DNA from: Kutzneria viridogrisea
GTDB taxonomy: Bacteria > Actinomycetota > Actinomycetes > Mycobacteriales > Pseudonocardiaceae
Reading direction: 5' to 3'
NCBI GenBank assembly: GCA_014138725.1
Contig: JACJID010000006.1
Span: 700,122-764,121, forward strand
Length of the DNA: 64,000 nucleotides
The notes under the pieces were generated by a model. The model was not told where the DNA came from. It saw nothing but the letters and a program-made list of their open reading frames with translations, and ran no database searches. The position numbers and the translations under genes are program-made. Below are positions 51,819 through 59,529 of the stretch, piece by piece; position 1 is the first letter of the stretch, and each line of letters starts with the position of its first letter.

Positions 51819-51890
51819 ATTCGTGCGCCGGTGAGCGGGATTCGTGTGCGGCTGGGCGGGACTCGCGTGCCCCACGGCGGGACTCGCGGG
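51814..51890. repeat. 21-bp phased GCGGGACTCGCG repeats, array B
   Basis: Four units of consensus GCGGGAYTCGYGTG begin at 51814, 51835, 51856 and 51877, a constant 21-bp period. Reversed, they match the CGCGAGTCCCGC units at 44111-44168. They lie between glyS and the EACC1-like gene. Confidence 0.72.
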
Positions 51891-51905
51891 GATAGGGTCG
51901 TGGGT

Positions 51906-52268
51906 GTGACCTCTGTTTCGCTGACCTTGCACGGGGATCCCGACGAGGTGGACGAGCAGGTCCGCCTGCTCCGCGAGGAACTGCTGCACCTCGACGTGGA
52001 CCGGGTGGAGTTCGCCGCCGACCCGGAAGGGGCACCGGCGGGCACCCGGGCGGTGGACCCGGCGGGCATCGACACGGTGGTCGTCGCGGTGACCGGGTCC
52101 CCCGTGCTGATCCAGTTGGGCCGCGTGCTGCGGGACTGGGTGCGGCGCGGCAGCACGCGGCGGATCACCGTGCGCGAGGGCAAGCGCTCCCTGGAGATCA
52201 TCGGCGCCAACGACGCGGACAACGCCAAGGTGATCGAGGCGTTCTTCCGCGCCGCCGGCGAGGACTGA
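51906..52268 (+). CDS. EACC1-like small protein
   Basis: A 120-residue protein: an N-terminal strand-helix (SLTLHGDPDEVDEQVRLLREEL), an Asp/Pro-rich loop, then IDTVVVAVTGSPVLIQLGRVLRDWVRR and ITVREGKRSLEIIGAND. This resembles the effector-associated constant component EACC1, a small partner of predicted actinobacterial conflict systems with proteases or NTPases. No such effector is next to it here, so it is an orphan or has another role. GTG 51906 is the start; no strong ribosome site is visible. Confidence 0.65.
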   Translation: MTSVSLTLHGDPDEVDEQVRLLREELLHLDVDRVEFAADPEGAPAGTRAVDPAGIDTVVVAVTGSPVLIQLGRVLRDWVRRGSTRRITVREGKRSLEIIGANDADNAKVIEAFFRAAGED

Positions 52269-52269
52269 G

Positions 52270-53334
52270 CTACTGGGGCTGCACCGGGGGCGGTGCGACC
52301 CCGGTCATCTGCGCGAGCGGGATGTCGAAGCGCTCACTGCGGATGCGCTGGTCGTGGTAGAGCAGCACGTTCACCGAGATCACGAACGGGGTGGTCAGCG
52401 CGACCACCACGGCGCCCACGATCGCGCTGGCGATCAGCACCGACGGGTTCATCGCCTGCTGCATGAGCACTGCGGGATCGGGGTTCATCCGCGCGGAGAT
52501 CGAGGTGGTCATGGTGAGCGCCTGGATCGCGCTCACCGGCAGCTGGGCGACGTAGCCCACCGCGCCCGCGATCAGGTTGGCCAGCACGAGGACGCCGAAC
52601 ACCCGCCACCACTGCCCGCGCACCAGCCAGCGGGAGCGCGACAGGGCGCGACCGATCGGCTGCGGCTCCAGCAGCAGGGCGGTCGGCGCGAACACGAAGG
52701 TCACGTACAGCCAGGCCCACAGGCCGAAGCCGAGCAGGGCGAACAGGAACACGAACGCGATGCCGCCCAGGTTGTGTGTGGAGGCGGCGAGCAGCACGCC
52801 GATCCCGGTGGGCACGACGAAGGCCAGTGACTGCATCAGGCCGATCACCACGAGCAGGCCGATCAGCGGCAGGTAGCGCGGGCCCGCGGCCTTGAGCGCC
52901 TCCGGCAGGCTCAGCTTCTGACCGAGCACGGCCCGGCAGGCGGTCACGGTCAGCACGCCGAGCAGCAGCAGGTTGAACACCGCGGCCAGGCCGAGCGAGA
53001 GCCCCATCTTGCCGAGGAAGGACAACAGGAAGCTGCCCAGCTGCTCGGCGACGCGCGCGCTGTCCGCACGGCTGTTGCCGGTGGGCGCGAACTTCGGGAA
53101 GTCCGTGGCGAAGCTGAGCAGGATCGGGATCTGCGCGGCCTGCAGGACCACGCCGACCACGAGCGGCACCAGGAACATGACCTGCCAGTTGCCGCGGATC
53201 GTGGCCACGGCGCCGCCGAGGATGTCACTGACGCTCAGCGGGCGCAGCGGGATGGTGCCCGGCTTGGCCGCCTGCTGGTGCTGCCAGCCCGGCTCCGGCG
53301 CCTGGTAGAACTGGAACGGCTGCGGTTCGGTCAC
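52270..53334 (-). CDS. multi-pass membrane protein (glycerophosphodiesterase membrane-domain type)
   Basis: A 354-residue protein. The first 40 residues are Pro/Gln-rich and cytoplasmic, then the motif RPLSVSDILGGAVATIRGNWQVMF precedes about six long hydrophobic segments. This opening is typical of the DUF7544/DUF7847-like membrane domain also found in some glycerophosphodiester phosphodiesterases. No catalytic domain is present. GTG 53334 overlaps the TetR stop codon (GTGA), so the protein is co-translated with the regulator. The role is unknown. Confidence 0.78.
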   Translation of the reverse strand: MTEPQPFQFYQAPEPGWQHQQAAKPGTIPLRPLSVSDILGGAVATIRGNWQVMFLVPLVVGVVLQAAQIPILLSFATDFPKFAPTGNSRADSARVAEQLGSFLLSFLGKMGLSLGLAAVFNLLLLGVLTVTACRAVLGQKLSLPEALKAAGPRYLPLIGLLVVIGLMQSLAFVVPTGIGVLLAASTHNLGGIAFVFLFALLGFGLWAWLYVTFVFAPTALLLEPQPIGRALSRSRWLVRGQWWRVFGVLVLANLIAGAVGYVAQLPVSAIQALTMTTSISARMNPDPAVLMQQAMNPSVLIASAIVGAVVVALTTPFVISVNVLLYHDQRIRSERFDIPLAQMTGVAPPPVQPQ

Positions 53335-53948
53335 CGCTGATCTCCCTCGTCTGAGCAGTCGAACCACATCGTGCCACGTGGTACTGGACGGGCCGCGGCG
53401 ATCACCCCGGCTGTGACCGTGGCGATGCGATCGGCCATGCCGCCGGGGTCGGGCTGGCCGGTGTCCAGCCAGGCGAGCACCGCCTCGATCACCGCCACCG
53501 GCAGGAACCCGGCCGCCCAGCGGGCCCACAGCGGGTCGCTGATCTCCCCGGCCACCGCGGTCAGCGCCACCTCGGACATGCGGGTGCGCGCCTGCTCGGT
53601 CCGTTCGCGGAACTCCGGTTCGCGCACGGCGTGCCGGAACAGCAGCCGGAACCCGTCCGGGTCCTCGCCCGCGGCACGCAGCAGTCCACGCAGGCTGTCC
53701 ATGGTGTACTCGGGGGAGTAGGTGGCCTCCCGCAGCCGCTCGCCGACGCGTTCCAGCGCGCTCAGGTAGAGCTCCGCCTTGCTGTCGAAGTGCCGGTACA
53801 CGATCATCCGGCTGATCCCGGCCTCCCGTGCCACGTCGTCCAGGCTGGTGCCCGCGAACCCGGTTCTGGCGAAGGCCCTGGTCGCCGCGCTGAGGATCTG
53901 CTCCCTGCGCTGTGCCCTTGGCAGGCGCGTCCCGTGCGGCTCGGTCAT
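53331..53948 (-). CDS. TetR-family regulator
   Basis: A 205-residue repressor. The N-terminal helix-turn-helix is clear (QRREQILSAATRAFARTGFAG, then LDDVAREAGISRMIVYRHFDSKAELY). The C-terminal helical domain binds an unknown ligand. The start is ATG 53948. It is divergent from the P450 gene, with 86 bp between the starts, and is coupled to the membrane protein gene downstream. Autoregulation and control of the P450 through the inverted repeat at 53988-54005 is inferred. Confidence 0.9.
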   Translation of the reverse strand: MTEPHGTRLPRAQRREQILSAATRAFARTGFAGTSLDDVAREAGISRMIVYRHFDSKAELYLSALERVGERLREATYSPEYTMDSLRGLLRAAGEDPDGFRLLFRHAVREPEFRERTEQARTRMSEVALTAVAGEISDPLWARWAAGFLPVAVIEAVLAWLDTGQPDPGGMADRIATVTAGVIAAARPVPRGTMWFDCSDEGDQR

Positions 53949-53974
53949 GGGTACGTCCTATCAGGCTTATCATG

Positions 53975-54005
53975 TTGACACGGGTGAGTATATTCGTGCG
54001 TATAC
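53975..54005. promoter_or_regulatory. P450/TetR intergenic control region
   Basis: TTGACA (53975-53980) is a possible -35 box for the P450 gene. GTATA (53988-53992) and TATAC (54001-54005) form an inverted repeat with an 8-nt spacer over the likely -10 region, a plausible TetR operator. Toward the TetR gene, TGATA occurs twice as a direct repeat. Confidence 0.4.
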
Positions 54006-54034
54006 AAATCGGGGTTCACCTCCAGGGGGTAGTC

Positions 54035-55216
54035 ATGACCGACCTTCCGTCCCTGCCGTTCGCCACCACGGGCGTGCTCGACCTGCCACCGGAGTTGTTG
54101 CGGTTGCAGGACAACGCGCCGATCAGCCGGGTGCGCACCATGGCCGGCGACGAGGCCTGGCTGGTCAGCAGGTACGAGGACGTCAAGGCCCTGTTCGCCG
54201 ACGAACGGCTGGGGCGCTCGCATCCGCGACCCGAGAAAGCGGCCAAGGTCACCAACTCGGCGATCCTGGGCGGGGCCAGCGGGGACTACGACACCGAGGA
54301 CCACGACCACGCCGCGATGCGGGCGATGCTGGTGCCCGCCTTCTCCCCGCGCCGGATGCGCGCGATGCGCCCGCTGATCGAGCGCCTGGTCGAGGACCTG
54401 CTCGACGCCATGCAGGCCAAGCAACCGCCGGTGGACCTGCACACCGAACTGGCCGAGCCGCTGCCCGTGCTGGTGATCTGCGAACTGCTCGGTGTGCCCT
54501 ACGCCGACCGGGCCGAGTTCCGCGCGCTGTCCGATGCCGCTGCCGACACCGTCAACGCCCAGTCCTCGGCCACCGCCTGGCAGGGGCTCGTCGAGTACAT
54601 GGCCGGGTTGATCGCGGGCAAGCGCACCCAGCCCGGTGACGACCTGCTCTCCGACCTGATCGCCGCGCACGGGGACAAGGTCGCCGACGGGGACCTGGCC
54701 GCTCTCGGCGCCGGGCTGCTGTTCGCCGGGCACGAGACCACCCTGGTGCGCATCGACTTCGGCACCGTGCTGCTGCTGAGCAACCCTGACCAGCGTGAGG
54801 CCGCACTGCGCGGGGACTCGGAGCTGGCGGCCACCGTGGAGGAGGTCCTGCGCCGCAGCAGCAACGGTGTCGGTGGCCTGCCCCGGTACGCCCGCGAGGA
54901 CATCCAGGTCGGTGACGTGACCATCGCGGCGGGCGAGGCTGTGCTGCTCAGCATCGGTGGCGCCAACCACGACGCACAGGCGTTCCCCGAGCCCACTCGC
55001 TTCGACGCGGGCCGGGCGAGCAACCAGCACCTGGCCTTCGGGCACGGGGCGCGCTACTGCATCGGTGCGAGCCTGGCTCGCATTGAGCTGCAGGTGGTGT
55101 TCGCCGCGCTGCTGCGCCGGTTCCCCACCCTGCGGCTGGCCGTGCCGGTGGACCAACTGGAGCTGCGCACCGGCAGGCTCGGCGGCGGGCTGGTCTCGGT
55201 ACCGGTCGCCTGGTGA
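54035..55216 (+). CDS. cytochrome P450
   Basis: A 393-residue soluble haem monooxygenase. The I-helix motif is AGHETT (FAGHETTLV), the ExxR motif is EEVLRR, and the haem-binding loop FGHGARYCIGASLAR has its Cys near 341. It also has the bacterial RxH-type motif SNQHLAFGHG. Length and class (CYP105/107-like bacterial type) suggest drug or secondary-metabolite hydroxylation. ATG 54035 has CCAGGGGGT before it. No ferredoxin gene is adjacent. The divergent TetR gene is the likely regulator. Confidence 0.94.
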   Translation: MTDLPSLPFATTGVLDLPPELLRLQDNAPISRVRTMAGDEAWLVSRYEDVKALFADERLGRSHPRPEKAAKVTNSAILGGASGDYDTEDHDHAAMRAMLVPAFSPRRMRAMRPLIERLVEDLLDAMQAKQPPVDLHTELAEPLPVLVICELLGVPYADRAEFRALSDAAADTVNAQSSATAWQGLVEYMAGLIAGKRTQPGDDLLSDLIAAHGDKVADGDLAALGAGLLFAGHETTLVRIDFGTVLLLSNPDQREAALRGDSELAATVEEVLRRSSNGVGGLPRYAREDIQVGDVTIAAGEAVLLSIGGANHDAQAFPEPTRFDAGRASNQHLAFGHGARYCIGASLARIELQVVFAALLRRFPTLRLAVPVDQLELRTGRLGGGLVSVPVAW

Positions 55217-55219
55217 GGC

Positions 55220-55243
55220 GGTATCGGCCGATCGGCTGATACC
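55220..55243. terminator. near-perfect 24-bp palindrome after the P450 gene
   Basis: GGTATCGGCCGA and TCGGCTGATACC pair with one mismatch, starting 4 bp past the P450 stop codon. It could be a cruciform or terminator without U-tract, or an operator for the next gene (start 55307). Confidence 0.5.
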
Positions 55244-55306
55244 CGGGCCGGATAACGGCCGTCAGGCTGAGGTGACCTCACCTGGGCCGCCGCGAAGCTG
55301 GGCGCC

Positions 55307-56437
55307 GTGGACATCCTGGCTCCCCGCCGCGCGGCGGCCCCCGCGGTGCAGCGCGATGACCACTTGCAAGTGCTGGCCGTGGTCCTGCTGTGGCAGGTGG
55401 CGATGACCCTGTGCGGTGCGTTGCTCGACCCCGGCACCGGCAGGTCCGCCGCGGCCAACTGGCTGGTCGACGGGCTGCTCGGCCACACCTTCCGCGGGGA
55501 CTCGGAGTGGTTCAACCGCATCCTGACCCAGGGCTACCAGGGCGATCCGCGGAGCTCGGCGTTCTACCCGTTGTTCCCGCTGTGCGTGGACCTGGTGCGC
55601 CTGCTGGGCCTGGGGCAGGTCGACGCGCTCGGTGCGGCCTGGCTGCTGAACACGGTGGCGACCTGGCTCGCGGTGCTCGCCCTGCTGCGGATCGCCCGCG
55701 GGTTCTGCACCCAGCCCGCCACCCCGTGGCTGGTGGTGGCCGGTCTGTTGACCGTGCCGGGTGCGTTCTTCCTGCACATGTTCTCCAGCGAGGCGCTGTT
55801 CGTGGCCCTCGGCTTCTGGGCCTACCTGTTCGCCCTGCGCGGGCAGTGGGCGTGGATGGCGCTGTGCCTGATCCCGCTCACCGCCTGTCGGCTGACCGCA
55901 GTCCTGTTCGTGGTCCTGTGTTTCCTGGAGTTCTGGCGTGCGTGCGGGTGGCGGCCTGGTGCCCTGCTGAGTCGGCGGCTGCTGTGGTTCCCCGTGAGCT
56001 TCCTGGGATTCGCCGGGTACGCCGCCTGGCTCGCGCTGTCCACAGGGGACGCCCTGGGCATGGTGGGCCGCCAGTTCGGCTCCGCCTGGCAGGTGTTCGC
56101 CGCCGGGCGCTGGCAGGGCTTCGGCGGGGAGGTGGTGCCCCTGGCCGGGCTGGTGCTGCTGGCCGTCGCCTCGGTGTACCTGATCAGTGCGCTGGGCAGC
56201 GCCGGTGTGCCGCTCGCCGTGTTCGGCCTCGCCTCCTTCGTTGTGGTCGCGGTGAACAGCGACGTGGTGTCGGTGCACCGCGACCTGGTGCCCTGCCTGG
56301 GCATGTACGTGGCGCTGGGGGTGTTGTGGGAGCGCAGGCCCTCCTGGCGCCCGGCCACCGTCGCCGCGCTGATGTTGGGTGCCTCGGTGCAGATCAGTGT
56401 GTTGTGCACGATCGTCGCCGGTTCCTGGGCGGGCTGA
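55307..56437 (+). CDS. PIG-V-like mannosyltransferase membrane protein
   Basis: A 376-residue polytopic protein with about nine hydrophobic segments. The signature RGDSEWFNRILTQGYQ (conserved Asp and Trp) and AFYPLFPLCVDLVR match the PIG-V mannosyltransferase family, which uses polyprenyl-phosphate-mannose. It probably adds mannose to an envelope lipid or protein. The start is GTG 55307. It is a single gene, 200 bp before the Erm gene. Confidence 0.85.
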   Translation: MDILAPRRAAAPAVQRDDHLQVLAVVLLWQVAMTLCGALLDPGTGRSAAANWLVDGLLGHTFRGDSEWFNRILTQGYQGDPRSSAFYPLFPLCVDLVRLLGLGQVDALGAAWLLNTVATWLAVLALLRIARGFCTQPATPWLVVAGLLTVPGAFFLHMFSSEALFVALGFWAYLFALRGQWAWMALCLIPLTACRLTAVLFVVLCFLEFWRACGWRPGALLSRRLLWFPVSFLGFAGYAAWLALSTGDALGMVGRQFGSAWQVFAAGRWQGFGGEVVPLAGLVLLAVASVYLISALGSAGVPLAVFGLASFVVVAVNSDVVSVHRDLVPCLGMYVALGVLWERRPSWRPATVAALMLGASVQISVLCTIVAGSWAG

Positions 56438-56481
56438 AAACCGCTGGCACGGCGGCATGCTCGTTGTTACCGTGCCCACCC

Positions 56482-56532
56482 ATGTGTTCCTGCATGTTCG
56501 CTGCGTACTACGTGCGGCTCCGCTGCGCGTAG
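56482..56532 (+). CDS. Erm leader peptide with RLR stalling motif
   Basis: A 16-codon ORF (MCSCMFAAYYVRLRCA) runs from ATG 56482 to TAG 56530-56532, 105 bp before the methyltransferase start. The Arg-Leu-Arg motif is the known macrolide-dependent arrest sequence of the ErmDL type. Stalling there would open a hairpin and expose the erm ribosome site. Confidence 0.85.
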   Translation: MCSCMFAAYYVRLRCA

Positions 56533-56568
56533 CGGCGGACTGACCTCCTCTCGTACCAGCTCCGCCGC
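56520..56568 (+). promoter_or_regulatory. mutually exclusive hairpins of the erm attenuator
   Basis: CCGCT (56520-56524) pairs with AGCGG (56531-56535), overlapping the RLR codons. Alternatively GCGGCGGA (56532-56539) pairs with TCCGCCGC (56561-56568). Both use bases 56532-56535, so only one can form. A ribosome held at RLR would melt the first and favour the second. Confidence 0.6.
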
Positions 56569-56637
56569 ATCTCGGTCCTGTGCCGGTGCGGCCTGTTCGC
56601 GCTGCCCGGCTCCGACGATTCCTTGCGGAGCACAGCC

Positions 56638-57522
56638 ATGCCTTCCTCCTTCCCGGGTGGACCTCACGAACTCGGCCAGAACTTCCTCGTCGACCGGTCG
56701 GTGATCGGCGCGATCGAGGCGCTGGTCGCCACCACCACCGGACCGATCGTGGAGATCGGCCCCGGAGACGGTGCCCTCACCCTGCCGCTGAGCCGCTCGG
56801 GGCGTGCCCTGACCGCGGTCGAACTCGACCCGAGGCGCGCGCGACGCCTCGGTCGGCGTGTACCGGAGCACGTCACCGTGCTCACCGGGGACGTGTTGCG
56901 GTACCGGTTCCCGCGCCACCAGCACGTGGTCGTGGGCAACCTGCCCTTCCACCTCACCACCGCCGTGCTCAAACGGCTGCTCGCCGCCGAGCACTGGCAG
57001 TCCGCGATCCTGTTGGTGCAGTGGGAGGTCGCCCGCCGACGTGCCGGTGTGGGCGGGGCGAGCCTGCTGACCGCCAGCTGGTGGCCCTGGTACGAGTTCG
57101 CGCTGCACCAACGGGTTCCGGCTCGCGCGTTCCGGCCTGAGCCCTCAGTGGACGGTGGCCTGCTCACCATGACCCGGCGTCCCACCCCGCTCGTGGCCGA
57201 CCGCGCGCCGTACCAGGAGTTCGTGCGGGCCGTGTTCACCGGGCGAGGTCGCGGTCTGCATGAGGTCCTGGCCAGGACAGGACGGGTCGAGCGCCGTGCC
57301 CTGCGGGACTGGCTGCGCGCGGAGCACCTGCCGCCGCAGGCCCTGCCCAGGGACCTCACCGCTGCCCAGTGGGCCGGGCTGTGGCGGATCAGCGGTGGGC
57401 CAGTGCGGCCCGCACGATCTCCAGCGCCTCCTCCGGGGACAGGCCCAGTTCCAGTGCCTTGCTCGCGTACACCTGGGCGGCCTGCTCGGCGCGCGCCCGG
57501 CCGCGGTCGCCCGCCGGGCTGA
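56638..57522 (+). CDS. erm: 23S rRNA (adenine-2058-N6) methyltransferase, Erm family
   Basis: A 294-residue SAM-dependent methyltransferase giving macrolide-lincosamide-streptogramin B resistance. HELGQNFLVD at the start, SAM motif VEIGPGDGALT, VELDPRR, GDVLRYRF and the catalytic motif VVGNLPFHLTT are typical of Erm and distinguish it from KsgA. After the fold ends (LWRISGG, near 252) there is a Pro/Arg/Gly-rich tail of about 42 residues, as in ErmE-like actinobacterial enzymes. The tail is encoded over the 3' part of the convergent GntR gene (134 bp overlap). ATG 56638 follows GCGGAGCACAGCC. Confidence 0.93.
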   Translation: MPSSFPGGPHELGQNFLVDRSVIGAIEALVATTTGPIVEIGPGDGALTLPLSRSGRALTAVELDPRRARRLGRRVPEHVTVLTGDVLRYRFPRHQHVVVGNLPFHLTTAVLKRLLAAEHWQSAILLVQWEVARRRAGVGGASLLTASWWPWYEFALHQRVPARAFRPEPSVDGGLLTMTRRPTPLVADRAPYQEFVRAVFTGRGRGLHEVLARTGRVERRALRDWLRAEHLPPQALPRDLTAAQWAGLWRISGGPVRPARSPAPPPGTGPVPVPCSRTPGRPARRAPGRGRPPG

Positions 57523-57745
57523 CGAAGGTGCCCGCCCTGCCCTCGGTGCGGACCAGCCCCGCTTCCTCCAGTTCCCGGTACGCCCTGGCCACGGTGTTCA
57601 CGGCCAGCCCGAGGTCGGCGGCGAGCTTGCGCACCGTGGGCAGGCGGGTGCCCACGGCCAGTACGCGGTCGGTGATCTGGGCCGCCAGCTGGGACCGCAC
57701 CTGTTCGTAGGGCGGCACGGGTGAGGTGGTGTCGAGTCGGATCAT
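57389..57745 (-). CDS. GntR-family regulator, YtrA type
   Basis: A 118-residue short GntR regulator. The winged helix covers almost the whole N-terminal part (PPYEQVRSQLAAQITDRVLAVGTRLPTVRKLAADLGLAVNTVARAYRELEEAGLV pieces), followed by a short dimerisation helix (ALELGLSPEEALEIVRAAL). YtrA members usually control an adjacent transporter. Its ATG overlaps the stop of the membrane protein gene (ATGA), so both are one operon with the promoter at 58503-58531. Confidence 0.9.
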   Translation of the reverse strand: MIRLDTTSPVPPYEQVRSQLAAQITDRVLAVGTRLPTVRKLAADLGLAVNTVARAYRELEEAGLVRTEGRAGTFVSPAGDRGRARAEQAAQVYASKALELGLSPEEALEIVRAALAHR

Positions 57746-58467
57746 CGCTGGGGGACCGTACCCCGTGTCCGCCAGCTGATCGCGGCCGCGCCCGTGAGCA
57801 GGAGCAGCAGTGCCGACCAGGCGAGCAGCGGCATCAGGTTCGCCGAGTTCACCGCGGCGACCGAGGCGATCAGCAGCGGGTAGGGGAACGCGGCCATGCG
57901 CAGGTCCTCGGTCCGGAACAGGTCGTCAGCGCGTAACGACCCCGCGTCCACCGCTATCGCGGGGCGCCGGGTCACGTCCACTCCCACCGCCACGCTCAGC
58001 GCGCCGAGCGCGAGCACGGCGATCAGCAGCACCACGCCCAGCGACCGGTCGGCGGCGGTGGGCGCGAACACCGCGGCCAGCACCCCGAGCACCACACCGA
58101 GCGGATAGGTGGCCAGCCAGCAGGCCACGCTCCACCGGCCGAGCACCGCGGACACGCTCACCGCGGTCTCGCGGGCAACGCGCTGGTCCAGGCCGCGCGC
58201 GATGCGCCGCTCGGCAAGGCGCTGCACGACCAGCGCCAGCCACGCGGGCAGCGCGAGCCCGGCCGTGAGCAGTGCCATCCAGATGACATCGTCCGGTTCG
58301 GATCGACCGGGCACCCGCAACAGGACGTAGACGATCAGGACCGCGGAGAACACCGCGAGCGAGGCGTTCTGCGTCCACTGGCGCACCCGCAGCCTGCTCG
58401 CCAGCAGTTCGGGCGGGCCAAGGTCCCCGTCTCCGTACCTGTTCCGGAACTGCTTGGCGTATCCCAT
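57742..58467 (-). CDS. six-helix membrane protein linked to the GntR gene
   Basis: A 241-residue protein starting MGYAKQFRNRYGDGDLGPPE, with about six hydrophobic segments (near 35-50, 61-80, 112-128, 134-148, 190-203, 210-225). It looks like a DUF1648-type or permease-like protein, as often found beside YtrA regulators, but lacks an ATPase partner. ATG 58467 has GGGGGT before it; ATG codons at 58488 and 58503 are further out and overlap the promoter. The role is unknown. Confidence 0.75.
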   Translation of the reverse strand: MGYAKQFRNRYGDGDLGPPELLASRLRVRQWTQNASLAVFSAVLIVYVLLRVPGRSEPDDVIWMALLTAGLALPAWLALVVQRLAERRIARGLDQRVARETAVSVSAVLGRWSVACWLATYPLGVVLGVLAAVFAPTAADRSLGVVLLIAVLALGALSVAVGVDVTRRPAIAVDAGSLRADDLFRTEDLRMAAFPYPLLIASVAAVNSANLMPLLAWSALLLLLTGAAAISWRTRGTVPQR

Positions 58468-58502
58468 GGTGACCCCCGTTTGTGTCATGCACTGTGTCGC
58501 CA

Positions 58503-58531
58503 ATCTAAGACAAAGCGTGGTACAAAGTCAA
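58503..58531 (-). promoter_or_regulatory. consensus sigma-70 promoter of the membrane protein/GntR operon
   Basis: TTGACT (58526-58531) and TTAGAT (58503-58508) on the minus strand are separated by exactly 17 bp. Transcription would start near 58496, 29 bp before the start codon. The ACAAAG word is repeated within it and may be part of a GntR site. Confidence 0.7.
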
Positions 58532-58598
58532 GGTGAACCGGCCCGGCACCCGGGCCGTGTCAGGGGAGGCAAGTCCACCGACAGTGAGGCCACAGACG

Positions 58599-59501
58599 AT
58601 GTCGAAGCGCACGAGGACGCTGTTCAGCCTGGTCATGGCCGCCGGTCTGGTGGTGGGGGCCGGTACCGCCGCGCGGGCGGGCACCCCACCGCGGGACACC
58701 GGTGCGGTCTACCTGGCCGCCGAGCTCAGCGGCGCCAACGAGGTCCCCGCCGCGGCGAAGCGGGGACGCGGCGTGGCGGTGCTGCGCGTGCAGGGCGACC
58801 AGGTCTCCTACGCGATCCAGTGGACCGGTGTCACCGCGCCCACCGCGGGCCACGTGCACCTGGGCGCCAAGGGAGTCAACGGGGCGGTGGAGGTGCCGTT
58901 CTTCGGTGCGGGCATCCCCAGCGGGGTGACCGCCGTGCTCGGCCACGTCACCGTGCCGGACAAGGCGCTGCTGACCTCGCTGCGCACCGATCCCGCGGGC
59001 CACTACGCGAACCTGCACACCGCGGAGTTCCCGAGTGGGGCGCTGCGGGGCCAGTTCCGCAGGCTGGAGCACCCCGTGGACCTCGCCAAGGTGCTGCGCG
59101 TGGGGTTGATCGCCGCGCAGGGCGGCGGGGACCAGGAACTGGCCGGGGGCGATCCGGACGGCGGGGCCACCGCGCAGTTCGACGCCGAGGGCGGCGCGGT
59201 CCGCTACTCGCTGACCTGGTCGGGCGTCGGGCAGCCCACCAAGGGGCACATCCACAAGGGTGGCCCAGGGGTCGACGGTGACGTGGTGGTCGACCTGTTC
59301 GCCGCGCCCAACGGCTTACCCGGCTCGATCACCGGGCTGGCGGGCTCGGTGACCGGCGTGCCCGAGGCCATCGCGCACGGCATCGAGAACTCGCCCGCGC
59401 GGTACTACGTGAACCTGCACAACGCGGAGTTTCCGGGCGGTGCGGTGCGCGGGCAGCTCTACGACGTGGACGAGGCCGACTCGGATCTGCCCGGCTTCTG
59501 A
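58599..59501 (+). CDS. secreted protein with two CHRD domains
   Basis: A 300-residue exported protein. Signal peptide 1-27 (LFSLVMAAGLVVGAGTAARA). Two CHRD domains follow (about 35-155 and 170-290), each with the GHxHLG/GHIHKG and YANLHTAEFPSGALRGQ/YYVNLHNAEFPGGAVRGQ motifs. CHRD domains occur in chordin and in many secreted bacterial proteins; their ligand is unknown. ATG 58599 has GAGG 11 bp upstream. Confidence 0.88.
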   Translation: MSKRTRTLFSLVMAAGLVVGAGTAARAGTPPRDTGAVYLAAELSGANEVPAAAKRGRGVAVLRVQGDQVSYAIQWTGVTAPTAGHVHLGAKGVNGAVEVPFFGAGIPSGVTAVLGHVTVPDKALLTSLRTDPAGHYANLHTAEFPSGALRGQFRRLEHPVDLAKVLRVGLIAAQGGGDQELAGGDPDGGATAQFDAEGGAVRYSLTWSGVGQPTKGHIHKGGPGVDGDVVVDLFAAPNGLPGSITGLAGSVTGVPEAIAHGIENSPARYYVNLHNAEFPGGAVRGQLYDVDEADSDLPGF

Positions 59502-59529
59502 AAGCGCGGGGTCAGGGGGCGCGGCCCGG

